Made by a program: the position numbers and the translations under genes. This document shows, one piece after another, positions 8,901 to 16,422 of a stretch of DNA of 36,579 bases (positions are counted from its first letter, which is position 1; each line of letters starts with the position of its first letter). The notes below the pieces were generated by a model, which was given only the letters and a program-made list of their open reading frames with translations, was not told where the DNA came from and ran no database searches. Source of the DNA: Candidatus Aminicenantota bacterium (lineage in GTDB: Bacteria > Acidobacteriota > Aminicenantia > UBA2199); assembly GCA_029938635.1 (NCBI GenBank), contig JAOZUQ010000025.1:1-36579 (forward strand), written 5' to 3'.

Positions 8901-9342
8901 CGGGGGTTTGGCTGAATCCTCTTGCATATTCAGCGCCCATCTGTTTAAGCTCATGATATATTTTTCCGGAATATGCCAATTCAATATTAAAACGGTCTTT
9001 TGCATTCTTCTTAAATATTATCTCATAGTGTTTTACAGGAATCTTGTCACTAACTTTAAATTCAGCTGTATTTATACCGAAGAATCTTGCTTTGATCTCC
9101 CCTTCAATCTCTCTTATTATTATATTTTCTAAAACAGGCTTTAAGGTCAGATTCCCATGCAGGAGAACATGAACACTCTCTTTGTTAAACGATGCCGGCA
9201 GTGTTATTTTATCAATAACATTTATCCTTTTCTGATCAGGAAATATCTCCGCTTTAATATCATGATTTATATATTCTGCAGGAAGAACAATTGATCCCGA
9301 TATTACAATAAGTATCAAAATAACAATGCCTGAAATTTTCAT
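5956..9342 (-). CDS. Secreted M1 aminopeptidase-like / M28 peptidase / PDZ fusion protein
   Basis: An 1128-residue exported protein with two zinc-peptidase domains. After a signal peptide (about residues 1-22) comes an M1-like domain with HELLH at 308-312, the GNWCEG motif and the third ligand candidate E330. The spacing is HExxH-x17-E, one residue shorter than the usual x18. A mixed middle region (about 545-720) is followed by an M28 domain with H829 in AHYDHLG, GADDNASG, TGEENNLMGS, NLDTVGR and DYHKPSDT, the complete two-zinc ligand set. A PDZ domain closes the protein (about 1040-1128, including MKGDIVTSIGDNKV). It probably degrades peptides in the periplasm or at the cell surface. Start: ATG at 9342 with TAGGAG about 7 nt upstream. 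It follows the dehydrogenase gene by 25 bp in one operon. Confidence 0.9.
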   Translation of the reverse strand: MKISGIVILILIVISGSIVLPAEYINHDIKAEIFPDQKRINVIDKITLPASFNKESVHVLLHGNLTLKPVLENIIIREIEGEIKARFFGINTAEFKVSDKIPVKHYEIIFKKNAKDRFNIELAYSGKIYHELKQMGAEYARGFSQTPGIISNKGVYLSGSSFWVPWFNDKLITFNEKVISPKGWSSISQGKLLQDSDSDGKHISEWSSPEPMDEVYLISAPFHKYKIRTHNVNIFAYMRTKDDNLAMKYLNTTGQYLEMYNNLIGQYPYSKFALIENFWETGYGMPSFTLLGSKVIRFPFILHSSYPHELLHNWWGNSVFVNYEKGNWCEGITVYMADHLIKEQRKQGTEYRRSTLQGYTDYVNDSNEFPVSEFRARYNASSSAIGYGKSMMMFNMLRQRFGDNKFKEAMRDFYKNNKFNKAEFNDIRNSFEKISGEDLSSFFKQWIYRKGAPDLKLGKVSVKKKDNSYDLNFDIIQSQLGDAYNLNISAAVYLEGEKDVRMIYVDVSRKIQSFTHSFPRNPLRLDLDPFFDVFRRLSDEEIPPSLSKIFGSNKILIILPSDDRTGILEYYKKLADNWASKRKEVFSIIVDKDIQKLPGDMDIWLFGWNNKFRPVIESEVKGYNSSIGSDKAVIGKKEIDRKKNSVILAVKNPENRSKVIVFLSSDNNKALSGLGRKLPHYGKYSYLAFSGEEPSVNLKGQWESSNSPLIKIFDKDQSFDHLTPSREPLGKLASLFSSSHMEKIVRVLSDKQLEGRGIGTAGINVAAEFIVDRFKEYGLKPGAANGEYFQKWDVKSGPDGKLTTLKNIIGLIPGKKEKLAGQTVVIAAHYDHLGRGWPDVRKGNEGKIHPGADDNASGVAVMLELAKNLGKSIAPDRNILFVAFTGEENNLMGSEYFVNNYKKFPVNKIIAVINLDTVGRLNGKKPMIIGTSSAKEWKFMFMGIGYTTGIESDLIAQDLDASDQVSFIKKGIPGIQIFSGPHLDYHKPSDTPDKIDPEGLVKIAKISKEVLLYLSERELPMTFTGKAGINISKSAVKPRKNIRASIGIMPDFTFSAGGVKVAMAMRSAIGKDHVLMKGDIVTSIGDNKVSNLKEYSSALKKYIPGQKVEITFLRSGKEIKVTITMRAR

Positions 9343-9367
9343 AAGATCTCCTAAACGTTAATTTTTA

Positions 9368-10345
9368 TCAATATTTTAACATGTTTTTCAGTTCCGGAAT
9401 AGTATTATCCGGCATATCTCCTGACAAAGCCTGTTCAATATTATTTATGACCATTTTCCCCATCCCCGATCTCGCATTATACGTAGCACTACCTGTATGG
9501 GGTGTCATCAGTACATTTTCCAATTTGGTGAGTCTTTCATTTACTTCAGGCTCATTTTCGAATACGTCAAGCCCTGCTCCATAGAGATGGTTCTCTTCCA
9601 ATACATCAGCCAATGCATTTTCATCCATTAAACCCCCTCTGGAAACATTAATAAATATCGTATCCTTTTTCATTTTTCTGAAAGTATCTTTGCTAAACAT
9701 ATGATGAACACTGCTGCTGTAAGGAATGTGCGGTGAAATAATATCAGATGTTTTTATAAGATCATCCATATCTCTGTATTCAAATCCATATTGTTTTTCG
9801 ATCTCTTTTTTCCTTGTTCTCGAATTATAAATGATCTTCATACCAAATGCTTTAGCCCTTATTGCAGTTGCAAGCCCTATCTTCCCCAACCCTATTATCC
9901 CAATAGTAAGGCCGTTCAACTCTTTTCCCAGAAGCAGGTTCGCTCCCCATCCGCTGAACCTCCCCCCTCTCATATATTTGTCCGACTCCAATATTCTCCT
10001 TGATACACCTAAAATTAATGCCATAGTAAGATCAGCAGTTGCATTTGTCAGTATATCAGGAGTATTAGTTACAAATATTCCGGCTTTACCTGCATATTCA
10101 AAATTAATATTATTATATCCAACTGCATAATTGGCAATTATTCTCAGGTTTTTTAAAGAGTCAATTATCTCTTTGTTCACATTGTCAGATAAGAAAGGGA
10201 TGAGTGCTACGGTATTGTAATGCTCTTTTACTATATCTTTCAGTGTTTTCCCCTCTTCCTCAACAATTATGAGATCATATTTTTTTTTCAGGATATCAAT
10301 CTCATTACTTCCGAATTTTTTCGTTAATATTACTTTTTGATTCAT
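9368..10345 (-). CDS. D-2-hydroxyacid dehydrogenase (glyoxylate/hydroxypyruvate reductase-like)
   Basis: A 325-residue NAD(P)-dependent dehydrogenase. The Rossmann motif GIIGLGKIG lies at about residues 146-154. Catalytic elements are NVSRGGLMDE (Arg), GLDVFENEP (Glu) and MTPHTGSAT (His). Length and motif order match the D-isomer-specific 2-hydroxyacid dehydrogenase family; substrate cannot be read from sequence, and glyoxylate, hydroxypyruvate or another 2-oxoacid are all possible. Its ATG overlaps the stop of the upstream phosphorylase-like gene (ATGA), so the two are coupled, and the large peptidase follows. Confidence 0.9.
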   Translation of the reverse strand: MNQKVILTKKFGSNEIDILKKKYDLIIVEEEGKTLKDIVKEHYNTVALIPFLSDNVNKEIIDSLKNLRIIANYAVGYNNINFEYAGKAGIFVTNTPDILTNATADLTMALILGVSRRILESDKYMRGGRFSGWGANLLLGKELNGLTIGIIGLGKIGLATAIRAKAFGMKIIYNSRTRKKEIEKQYGFEYRDMDDLIKTSDIISPHIPYSSSVHHMFSKDTFRKMKKDTIFINVSRGGLMDENALADVLEENHLYGAGLDVFENEPEVNERLTKLENVLMTPHTGSATYNARSGMGKMVINNIEQALSGDMPDNTIPELKNMLKY

Positions 10346-10983
10346 TTTATACTCTCAAGGATATATTCAAATCCCCTGACAGATTCCTCCGCAATTTGTT
10401 TTCTGTTTAAACTGGTGATACCTGATTCTGATACAATATCAGATACAACTATATTTGCCGTCACCTCTTTTTTCATATACCAGCATAGTGGAAATATTTC
10501 CATTTCCACTACATCTACGTCCATTTCCTTCACACCTTCATACCAAAGGGGATCTTCCCGTTGAATAAGATCAATACTGATCCCATTTGCATTTCTCATG
10601 CCTGGAATATCAGAGTTTTTTAAATTAAGGAATTTTTTGTCAGTAAAATATTTAAAAATCGATCCGGGGAAAACCTTCTTCACATTCAGAACTTCAGGTT
10701 TATTCATATCCGGATTCAGGCTTCCTGCAGTACCAAGAAAATATATATTCTTTTCCCTTATCATTGAAATGAATTCCAATAATGTCAGGAGATTAGAATA
10801 CCCGAGAAACCCATACAACACATCATAATCAGAATAACTATACATCACACTACCCAGAATGCTCCTTTTCTTAATTGAGCCCTCCTCAATTTTTTTCAAA
10901 TATTCCCTTTGCGGGAAGAAAGGTAATAAAATAAGGTTCCCGGCAGTTTCAATTTTTTTAGGTTTGAAGAAATGTGAATTCAT
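10342..10983 (-). CDS. Putative nucleoside phosphorylase-family protein
   Basis: A 213-residue protein that I place tentatively in the purine/uridine phosphorylase superfamily (PNP_UDP_1). Supporting segments are NIYFLGTAGSLN (phosphate/ribose loop position), DVVEMEIFPLCWYM (the E-M-E ribose-binding motif) and NIVVSDIVSES (the catalytic Asp position). Overall similarity is diffuse and residues near the N-terminus are not typical, so a specialised or diverged member is likely. It is the first gene of a three-gene minus-strand operon. The ATG has no Shine-Dalgarno. Substrate unknown. Confidence 0.6.
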   Translation of the reverse strand: MNSHFFKPKKIETAGNLILLPFFPQREYLKKIEEGSIKKRSILGSVMYSYSDYDVLYGFLGYSNLLTLLEFISMIREKNIYFLGTAGSLNPDMNKPEVLNVKKVFPGSIFKYFTDKKFLNLKNSDIPGMRNANGISIDLIQREDPLWYEGVKEMDVDVVEMEIFPLCWYMKKEVTANIVVSDIVSESGITSLNRKQIAEESVRGFEYILESIK

Positions 10984-10990
10984 ATTAAAT

Positions 10991-11020
10991 TGTATATTAC
11001 ATGAATACGATAGTAAACAA
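10991..11020 (-). promoter_or_regulatory. Possible promoter of the phosphorylase-dehydrogenase-peptidase operon
   Basis: On the minus strand TTGTTT (11015-11020), an 18-bp spacer and TATACA (10991-10996), with the ATG 7 nt further. Box matches are mediocre (3/6 and 4/6); the position fits the leaderless pattern seen at other lead genes. Confidence 0.35.
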
Positions 11021-11028
11021 TAGTATTA

Positions 11029-11057
11029 TTGACACATTATAATGATTGGAATAAAAT
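11029..11057 (+). promoter_or_regulatory. Sigma-70-type promoter of lepB-ktrB-ktrA, leaderless
   Basis: Perfect TTGACA at 11029-11034, a 17-bp spacer, TAAAAT at 11052-11057, then 7 nt to the ATG at 11065. The TTG of the -35 box could be mistaken for a start codon because it is in frame with lepB. Confidence 0.8.
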
Positions 11058-11064
11058 CATTTTA

Positions 11065-11598
11065 ATGAAGTTAAACGGAAAGAGCAGATCAGTCAAATAT
11101 ATTTTTTTAAATATCTTCGGAGCGGCATTACTTTCAGTTTTGTTATTTATTTATCTGTTCTCACCTTATAAAGTGATCGGAAATTCAATGTCCCCTATTA
11201 TAAATAGTGGTGATAAATTGTTAATTTCCAATTCATTACTGACCGGGAAAATAGAACGTTTTGATATAATAGTAGTTCAGCCTCCCGATTCCGGAGGAAA
11301 AAAACTTATAAAGAGGGTTGTTGGACTCCCGGGTGAATCAATAGAGATCAAAAGCGGTAATGTACTTGTAAACAATTCACTTCTCATCGAATCCTTTTTA
11401 GAAAATAAAGGTGATGTGATCTTCAGATCCATTAATATGAAGAAGAGTCAAATCCCTCAGGATTGTTATTTTTTACTTGGTGATTATAGGGAAAAGAGTA
11501 CTGACTCAAGAAATTTCGGCCCACTTCACAAAAATACTATCATCGGGAAAACCCTGGTCAGGTATTGGCCTTTTAAAAAGATGGGTTTGATAAAATGA
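11065..11598 (+). CDS. lepB: Signal peptidase I
   Basis: Membrane protease that removes signal peptides from exported proteins. With the start at 11065 it has 177 residues: one N-terminal membrane segment (about 10-32), catalytic S41 in GNSMSP, and catalytic K83 in KRVVGLPGE; the later GDYREKSTDSRNFG block is the conserved box of the family. An in-frame TTG at 11029 would add 12 residues but coincides with the -35 box of a near-consensus promoter, so it is rejected. The message is predicted to be leaderless. The stop overlaps the ktrB ATG (ATGA), making it the first gene of an operon with a potassium transporter. Confidence 0.93.
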   Translation: MKLNGKSRSVKYIFLNIFGAALLSVLLFIYLFSPYKVIGNSMSPIINSGDKLLISNSLLTGKIERFDIIVVQPPDSGGKKLIKRVVGLPGESIEIKSGNVLVNNSLLIESFLENKGDVIFRSINMKKSQIPQDCYFLLGDYREKSTDSRNFGPLHKNTIIGKTLVRYWPFKKMGLIK

Positions 11599-12911
11599 AG
11601 AAGAATATCTCCTTTTCCATTATAACAACCTTTCTCCTCCTTATTTTATTCGGAACATTACTACTTATAATGCCTTTCTCCACTCATATAGGATATCTTT
11701 CTCCCGGAGATGCATTATTCACTTCTGTTTCAGCTGTCACAGTTACAGGATTGACAATTGTAAATACAGGAGAGCATTTCACTTTTGCCGGTCAATTGAT
11801 AATCCTTCTCCTTATTCAATTGGGTGGACTCGGATTTATGACATTCTCAACTTTAACAATCCTGATATTGGGGAAATCAATTTCCATATCAAATAAGCTC
11901 ATTCTTGAGAATGATTTCACTTATGGTACATATAAGAGCACAAAAGATCTTTTAAAAAAAATAATACTATTTACTCTGGGGTTTGAAATTCTGGGATCCT
12001 TACTACTTTTCTTTCAGTTTTCAGGACTTCAGCTCAAAGAGAGGCTTTTCTCATCTGTTTTTCATTCAATTTCAGCTTTCTGCAATGCAGGATTTTCAAT
12101 TTTCAGTAACGGGTTTGAACCTTTCAGATCTAATACCGGGATCAATTTCACACTATCATTTCTAATCATTACAGGCGGGCTTGGATTCCTTGTTCTTAAT
12201 GAAGTATATCTCTTTCTGAAAAAGAAAAAACCCTTTTCAAAGTTTACGATCCATTCAAAACTTGTTCTTATTGTAAGTACGGTTCTGATCATAACCGGAA
12301 CTTTTATTATATTTGCAGAAGAGCTGATAAATAAAACGAACGATCTTCAGATGTCCGATAAACTATTAAGTTCTTTCTTTCAGTCAGTTTCAGCAAGAAC
12401 TGCTGGTTTTAATACAATTGATCTTAATATCCTCTCATTTTCATCAATCTTTATTATATTATTGCTGATGTTTATAGGGGCATCTCCAGGATCTACCGGA
12501 GGTGGTATAAAAACCACATCCCTTGGACTGGTATTTGCATATTTCAGATCAAGATTTCAGGGGAAAGAAAAAGTTAATCTGTTCTACAGGACGATCCCTC
12601 AGAAAAATTATGAGAAAGCTTTTCTTATGATCATTATCTCTTTTTTATTAATTTCACTTTCTCTGATTCTTATCCTTTCGTTTGAAGATAAATTCAGTTT
12701 TTCTGAATTACTATTTGAAGTTGTTTCAGCTTTCGGAACGGTCGGATTGAGCCTCGGTATCACACCGGAATTATCTTTAACATCAAAAATTGTTATAATG
12801 GTAACAATGTTCACCGGGAGGATAGGCCCTTTGACTTTGTTACTGGCAATAAGCAGAAAGGAGTCAAAAGCAGTATATGATTATCCTGAAGAAAATATTA
12901 TGACCGGTTAG
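11595..12911 (+). CDS. ktrB: KtrB/TrkH-family potassium transporter, membrane subunit
   Basis: A 438-residue polytopic membrane protein of the superfamily of K+ transporters. It shows the four selectivity-filter repeats typical of KtrB/TrkH: SAVTVTGL, SAFCNAGFS, SARTAGFNT and SAFGTVGLS, each with its conserved glycine. The region GASPGSTGGGIKT is the characteristic intramembrane loop of repeat 3 that gates the pore. Length favours KtrB over the longer TrkH. It is coupled to lepB upstream and followed 9 bp later by the regulatory subunit gene, which supports a functional KtrAB pair (K+ uptake, probably Na+-stimulated in some relatives). Confidence 0.92.
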   Translation: MKKNISFSIITTFLLLILFGTLLLIMPFSTHIGYLSPGDALFTSVSAVTVTGLTIVNTGEHFTFAGQLIILLLIQLGGLGFMTFSTLTILILGKSISISNKLILENDFTYGTYKSTKDLLKKIILFTLGFEILGSLLLFFQFSGLQLKERLFSSVFHSISAFCNAGFSIFSNGFEPFRSNTGINFTLSFLIITGGLGFLVLNEVYLFLKKKKPFSKFTIHSKLVLIVSTVLIITGTFIIFAEELINKTNDLQMSDKLLSSFFQSVSARTAGFNTIDLNILSFSSIFIILLLMFIGASPGSTGGGIKTTSLGLVFAYFRSRFQGKEKVNLFYRTIPQKNYEKAFLMIIISFLLISLSLILILSFEDKFSFSELLFEVVSAFGTVGLSLGITPELSLTSKIVIMVTMFTGRIGPLTLLLAISRKESKAVYDYPEENIMTG

Positions 12912-12920
12912 GAGTTCAGA

Positions 12921-13622
12921 ATGAAAAAAGTTGTTGTTATAGGACTGGGAAGTTTCGGAGTTAATCTTATAAGATCTTTATCAAAAAAAAAGATTGAACT
13001 CATAGCAGTAGATATAAATAAAGACAAAGTAAATGGAATAAAAGATCTTGTAACTCAGCCTGTCACGATGAATGCTACAAACAGGGACAATCTTAATTCC
13101 CTCGGGTTAAAAGATGTCGATTGTGTTATAGTGTCCTCCGGCCCCGACCTGGAATCCAGCATACTCATAGTACATTTATTAAGTGAAATCGGAGTATCGC
13201 GGATAATTGCAAAAGCCCTTACAGAAGATCACGAAAGGATCCTTACACTGGTAGGAGCAAATGAGGTTTTGTTTCCGGAGAGAGATGTGGCCATGAAGCT
13301 CGCTAATCAACTGATGTCCCCGAATCTGATGGATTATATCCCGCTTGAATCCGGTTTTGTAATTGAAGAGCTGGCACCACCTGATATTTTTGTAGGGAAA
13401 ACCCTTGAACAGATCGCGATCAGGACAAAATTCAACATTAATGTTATCGGAATAAAGCAGATCATCCCTGACAGAGCTTCTGTAGAGAACGGAACTGTCT
13501 CAGATTCCGGACTTACTTTAAATCCGGGAGGGAACTTTCTAATAAAAGAGAGTGATATTCTTATCGTCCTTGGCACAAATAAAGATATCGAAAAACTTCA
13601 CGACAAACTGAACAACACCTGA
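12921..13622 (+). CDS. ktrA: KtrA/TrkA-family potassium uptake regulatory subunit
   Basis: A 233-residue cytoplasmic RCK protein. RCK_N carries the nucleotide-binding VVIGLGSFGVNL motif (GxGxxG, about residues 5-16) and an acidic strand end (VDI); the RCK_C half spans about residues 140-225. It would form the octameric ring that gates KtrB in response to ATP/ADP or NAD(H). A good Shine-Dalgarno (AGGAG) precedes the ATG. It ends 9 bp from the convergent citF stop. A one-RCK length argues for KtrA-type rather than the double-RCK TrkA of enterobacteria. Confidence 0.92.
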   Translation: MKKVVVIGLGSFGVNLIRSLSKKKIELIAVDINKDKVNGIKDLVTQPVTMNATNRDNLNSLGLKDVDCVIVSSGPDLESSILIVHLLSEIGVSRIIAKALTEDHERILTLVGANEVLFPERDVAMKLANQLMSPNLMDYIPLESGFVIEELAPPDIFVGKTLEQIAIRTKFNINVIGIKQIIPDRASVENGTVSDSGLTLNPGGNFLIKESDILIVLGTNKDIEKLHDKLNNT

Positions 13623-13631
13623 GAAGCAGAT

Positions 13632-15197
13632 CTAGTATTTTATCTGACGGACTATGTCTATTACGGTTCCGTCGACCCATTTTATCGCAGCGATTACTTT
13701 ATCCATTAATTGTGGTTTTTCAGGAGCTCCTCCACATATTTTCTCTGCTTCAGCCTTCAATTCCTCCAGGGTTCTCAATGGTAATTTGCTCCCGCTCAAT
13801 TTCTTAATCAGGTCAGTTCTACTTGGATTAATAGCAATTCCCCTTTCAGTCACAATAACATCTATTAATTCCCCCGGCCCTGTTATTGTAGTTACTTTAT
13901 CGACAATTACAGGAATTCTGTTCCTGAACAACGGCAGAGGCAGGATAACAGTTTTTCCGAAAAGACAATTCTGCCAACCTCCGATCCCGTGAAGTAATTT
14001 CCCGTCCGAGTGAGTTACAACATTTGCATTGAAATTCAGATCAACTTCAGTAGCACCAAGAACCACAACATCAAGCATAGAAGCGAAATTTCCTTTTCCA
14101 TGATAATTATAGCTTGTGAACGGGCTGGTGTTCTGATGATTCGGATTATCCCTCATCGACCTGACACCATCAAGATCAAATGTCTGTCCATCAAGAATAT
14201 AGTCAGTAAGTCCCTCCTCCAGCATGGAGGTAAGATATGTTGTCGATCCGCCCCTTATAAATCTAGCTTTTATATTATTCTCCCTCATTATATCTCCGAG
14301 GAATATTGTAAAAGCCAGAGAGGTACCACCTGCACCGGCCTGGAATGAAAAACCATCCTTTACAATTCCTGCCTCAAGAGCAAATTGAACTGCTAATTCG
14401 GCAATAAGGAGCCTGTCAGGACTTTTTGTAAGTTTAGTAGTTCCTGAAACTATTTTTTCCGGATCACCAATAGATTCAACTTCTACAACATGATCAACAT
14501 TGTTCCCCTGTATCTGCCACGGGATACATGGAAAAGGTTCTATATTATCTGTCACAATAATTGTTTTATCAGCATATTGTGAATCTGCAAGTGCAAATCC
14601 GAGAAGTCCGCAGGCAGCTTTGCCTCGTACTCCATTGGCATTTCCGAACGGATCAGCAGCAGGTGCGGATATCACGGCAATATCGATATGAACTTCCCCG
14701 TCCTGAATTGCCTGGTATCTCCCCCCGTGAGATCTGAGGATCCCGATTCCCTTCATTTTTCCATTGGAAGCGAAATCGCCGAGAGGGCCGTTCATACTGC
14801 CCTCAATATGGTGTATTACACCACTTTCAAGATGTTTTATGATAGGAGCATGGATCGGGAATGAAGCACTCGGAAACCACCTGACATTTTTTATCCCGAG
14901 TTCGGCCACAGCATCAAACACCATATTTGCAACATAATCACCATTTCTCAAATGGTGGTGAGTAGATATTGTCATTCCATCACATAAACCGGATCTTTTA
15001 AGGGCCTCTTTTATTGATTCAACCCTTTTATCTCCGGAGTCAGGGAATTGGCTGCAGGAATTTATTTTCGGGGCAGCTTTGTTCCCTTCAGGGATATGCT
15101 TTCCTACACCTTTGTAAGGAAAATGTTCCTCTCTGTTTATTTCTATTAATACTTCTCTTCCAGCTGCATTCCTTATGAATTTATCTTTTTCATCCAT
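13632..15197 (-). CDS. citF: Citrate lyase alpha subunit
   Basis: The acyl-ACP:citrate ACP-transferase subunit of citrate lyase, which swaps acetate for citrate on the carrier. At 521 residues it is the usual CitF length. Recognisable blocks include LCDGMTISTHHHLRNGDYV, the SMNGPLGDFASNGKMKG segment, SAPAADPFGNANGVRG, QAGAGGTSLAF and the C-terminal VTERGIAINPSRTDL. Its start overlaps the end of the fused citD-citE gene by 8 nt, with GGAGAGAAGAG upstream, so the two are coupled. No citC, citX or citG is in this cluster. A related CoA-transferase role cannot be fully excluded, but the CitD/CitE partner makes citrate lyase by far the best call. Confidence 0.93.
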   Translation of the reverse strand: MDEKDKFIRNAAGREVLIEINREEHFPYKGVGKHIPEGNKAAPKINSCSQFPDSGDKRVESIKEALKRSGLCDGMTISTHHHLRNGDYVANMVFDAVAELGIKNVRWFPSASFPIHAPIIKHLESGVIHHIEGSMNGPLGDFASNGKMKGIGILRSHGGRYQAIQDGEVHIDIAVISAPAADPFGNANGVRGKAACGLLGFALADSQYADKTIIVTDNIEPFPCIPWQIQGNNVDHVVEVESIGDPEKIVSGTTKLTKSPDRLLIAELAVQFALEAGIVKDGFSFQAGAGGTSLAFTIFLGDIMRENNIKARFIRGGSTTYLTSMLEEGLTDYILDGQTFDLDGVRSMRDNPNHQNTSPFTSYNYHGKGNFASMLDVVVLGATEVDLNFNANVVTHSDGKLLHGIGGWQNCLFGKTVILPLPLFRNRIPVIVDKVTTITGPGELIDVIVTERGIAINPSRTDLIKKLSGSKLPLRTLEELKAEAEKICGGAPEKPQLMDKVIAAIKWVDGTVIDIVRQIKY

Positions 15198-16407
15198 TCT
15201 CTTCTCTCCAATTCTGATCGATCAGGGAATCATTAAGGGCTTGTTCTATCGTTTGCAAAGCTCTCTTTACAACAGGCGGATCGATCATTTTGCTTCCCAG
15301 AGAAACAACTCCCAAGCCCTCTTTTTCCGCCTTTTCAAAGGCAAGAACTATTATGCGGGCTTTTTCAATTTCATCTTTGCCCGGAGAGAATCCCTGATGA
15401 ACAACTCTTATCTGCCTTGGATGAATACACCCTTTTCCGTTAAAACCAAGTGATTTTGCCTCAACAACACTTGCTAATAATCCTTCAGAGTTTGAAACAT
15501 CGGAGTAAACAGTATCGATAGCCTGGATCCCCACTGCTTTAGCAGCATTTACGATCATCGATCGTGCAAAAAAGCTCTCATTACCTTCATCTGTCCTCTT
15601 AGTTCCAATATCTGCCGTATAATCTTCAAGTCCGATTGCCAGCGCTACAATATCTTTGGAAGAAGATGCTATTTCATACGCTTTTATTATCCCTAATGCA
15701 CTCTCAATTATAGGCATAAGAAAAACATCCCTTTTAATATTACCTGCAGCTTTAATTTCAGCGATCTTTTCACTTACTATTTTTATCTGATCCGGAGATT
15801 CAATTTTTGGTAATAAGATAAGGTCAACTTTCTCCGGTACGATCTCTTCAAGATCTTTCAAACCGAGAGGAAGCTGGTTTATTCTCACCATTCTCTCTGC
15901 TCCCAGGAAATCAACCGAACGTAAAGCATTTCGTACTATAAGCCTGGCAGAATCTTTTGCATCCGGTGAAACAGAATCCTCAAGATCAAGAATTATCGCA
16001 TCCGGTTCGTGTATTCCGGCATTTATGAATAATTTAGGTTGATCACCGGGGAGATACAAGCGGGACCGTCTCTGACGCTCGCGCATAGGATCTCCTATCT
16101 CTCCGTAGAATTCAGGCAGATATTTTTTTCCTTTATCCAGCCCCACACTTCTTATTACAGATTCTATCCTTGCCATAATTACAAAAGGAAAAGCACTTTG
16201 ATCATTCAACTCAAGCTCACAATCTGTAATATTAAAAAAATCAAGCATATCATCTATAAGTTTTTCAATGGATTGTCCAAAGAGAGTTGATACTTTACTT
16301 TCAACATAAATCTTTCTACCTTCTCCTGTTCCGGTCTTTATCCGTACCCAGCAATCAGAGCGGACATTCTCTCCCTTTTTTCCTGTGGAAAATTCTTTAG
16401 GGAACAT
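15190..16407 (-). CDS. citE: Fused citrate lyase gamma (acyl carrier) and beta subunits
   Basis: A 405-residue fusion. Residues about 1-95 look like CitD, the acyl carrier: a WVRI strand, the conserved VESKVSTLFGQSIEKLI block and the VIMARIESVIRS end; S17 is at the position of the serine that carries the phosphoribosyl-dephospho-CoA prosthetic group. Residues about 110-400 are CitE, the citryl-lyase of the HpcH/HpaI fold, with RSRLYLPGDQPKL, DAIILDLEDSV, the LPKIES metal-site block and GFNGKGCIHPRQ. Normally citD and citE are separate genes. A perfect AAGGAGG precedes the ATG. The gene follows a small membrane protein by 15 bp and overlaps citF. Confidence 0.9.
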   Translation of the reverse strand: MFPKEFSTGKKGENVRSDCWVRIKTGTGEGRKIYVESKVSTLFGQSIEKLIDDMLDFFNITDCELELNDQSAFPFVIMARIESVIRSVGLDKGKKYLPEFYGEIGDPMRERQRRSRLYLPGDQPKLFINAGIHEPDAIILDLEDSVSPDAKDSARLIVRNALRSVDFLGAERMVRINQLPLGLKDLEEIVPEKVDLILLPKIESPDQIKIVSEKIAEIKAAGNIKRDVFLMPIIESALGIIKAYEIASSSKDIVALAIGLEDYTADIGTKRTDEGNESFFARSMIVNAAKAVGIQAIDTVYSDVSNSEGLLASVVEAKSLGFNGKGCIHPRQIRVVHQGFSPGKDEIEKARIIVLAFEKAEKEGLGVVSLGSKMIDPPVVKRALQTIEQALNDSLIDQNWREENG

Positions 16408-16422
16408 TAGGCCTCCTTGTGA

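Noticed and set aside
11036-11045. CATTATAATG palindrome in the lepB/phosphorylase divergent region
   Set aside because: Only 10 bp and AT-rich, and its TATAAT on either strand lacks a -35; it lies in the spacer of the lepB promoter, so an operator role is possible but not supportable.
11029-11064. Upstream TTG start for signal peptidase I
   Set aside because: The TTG is the first half of a perfect TTGACA -35 box with a TAAAAT -10 at 17 bp; translation from it would need an mRNA starting further upstream, for which no promoter is seen.
13571-13590. TGGCAC-like element as a sigma-54 promoter for PilR
   Set aside because: It lies inside ktrA and lacks the GC of the -12 element; no other credible -24/-12 site was found.
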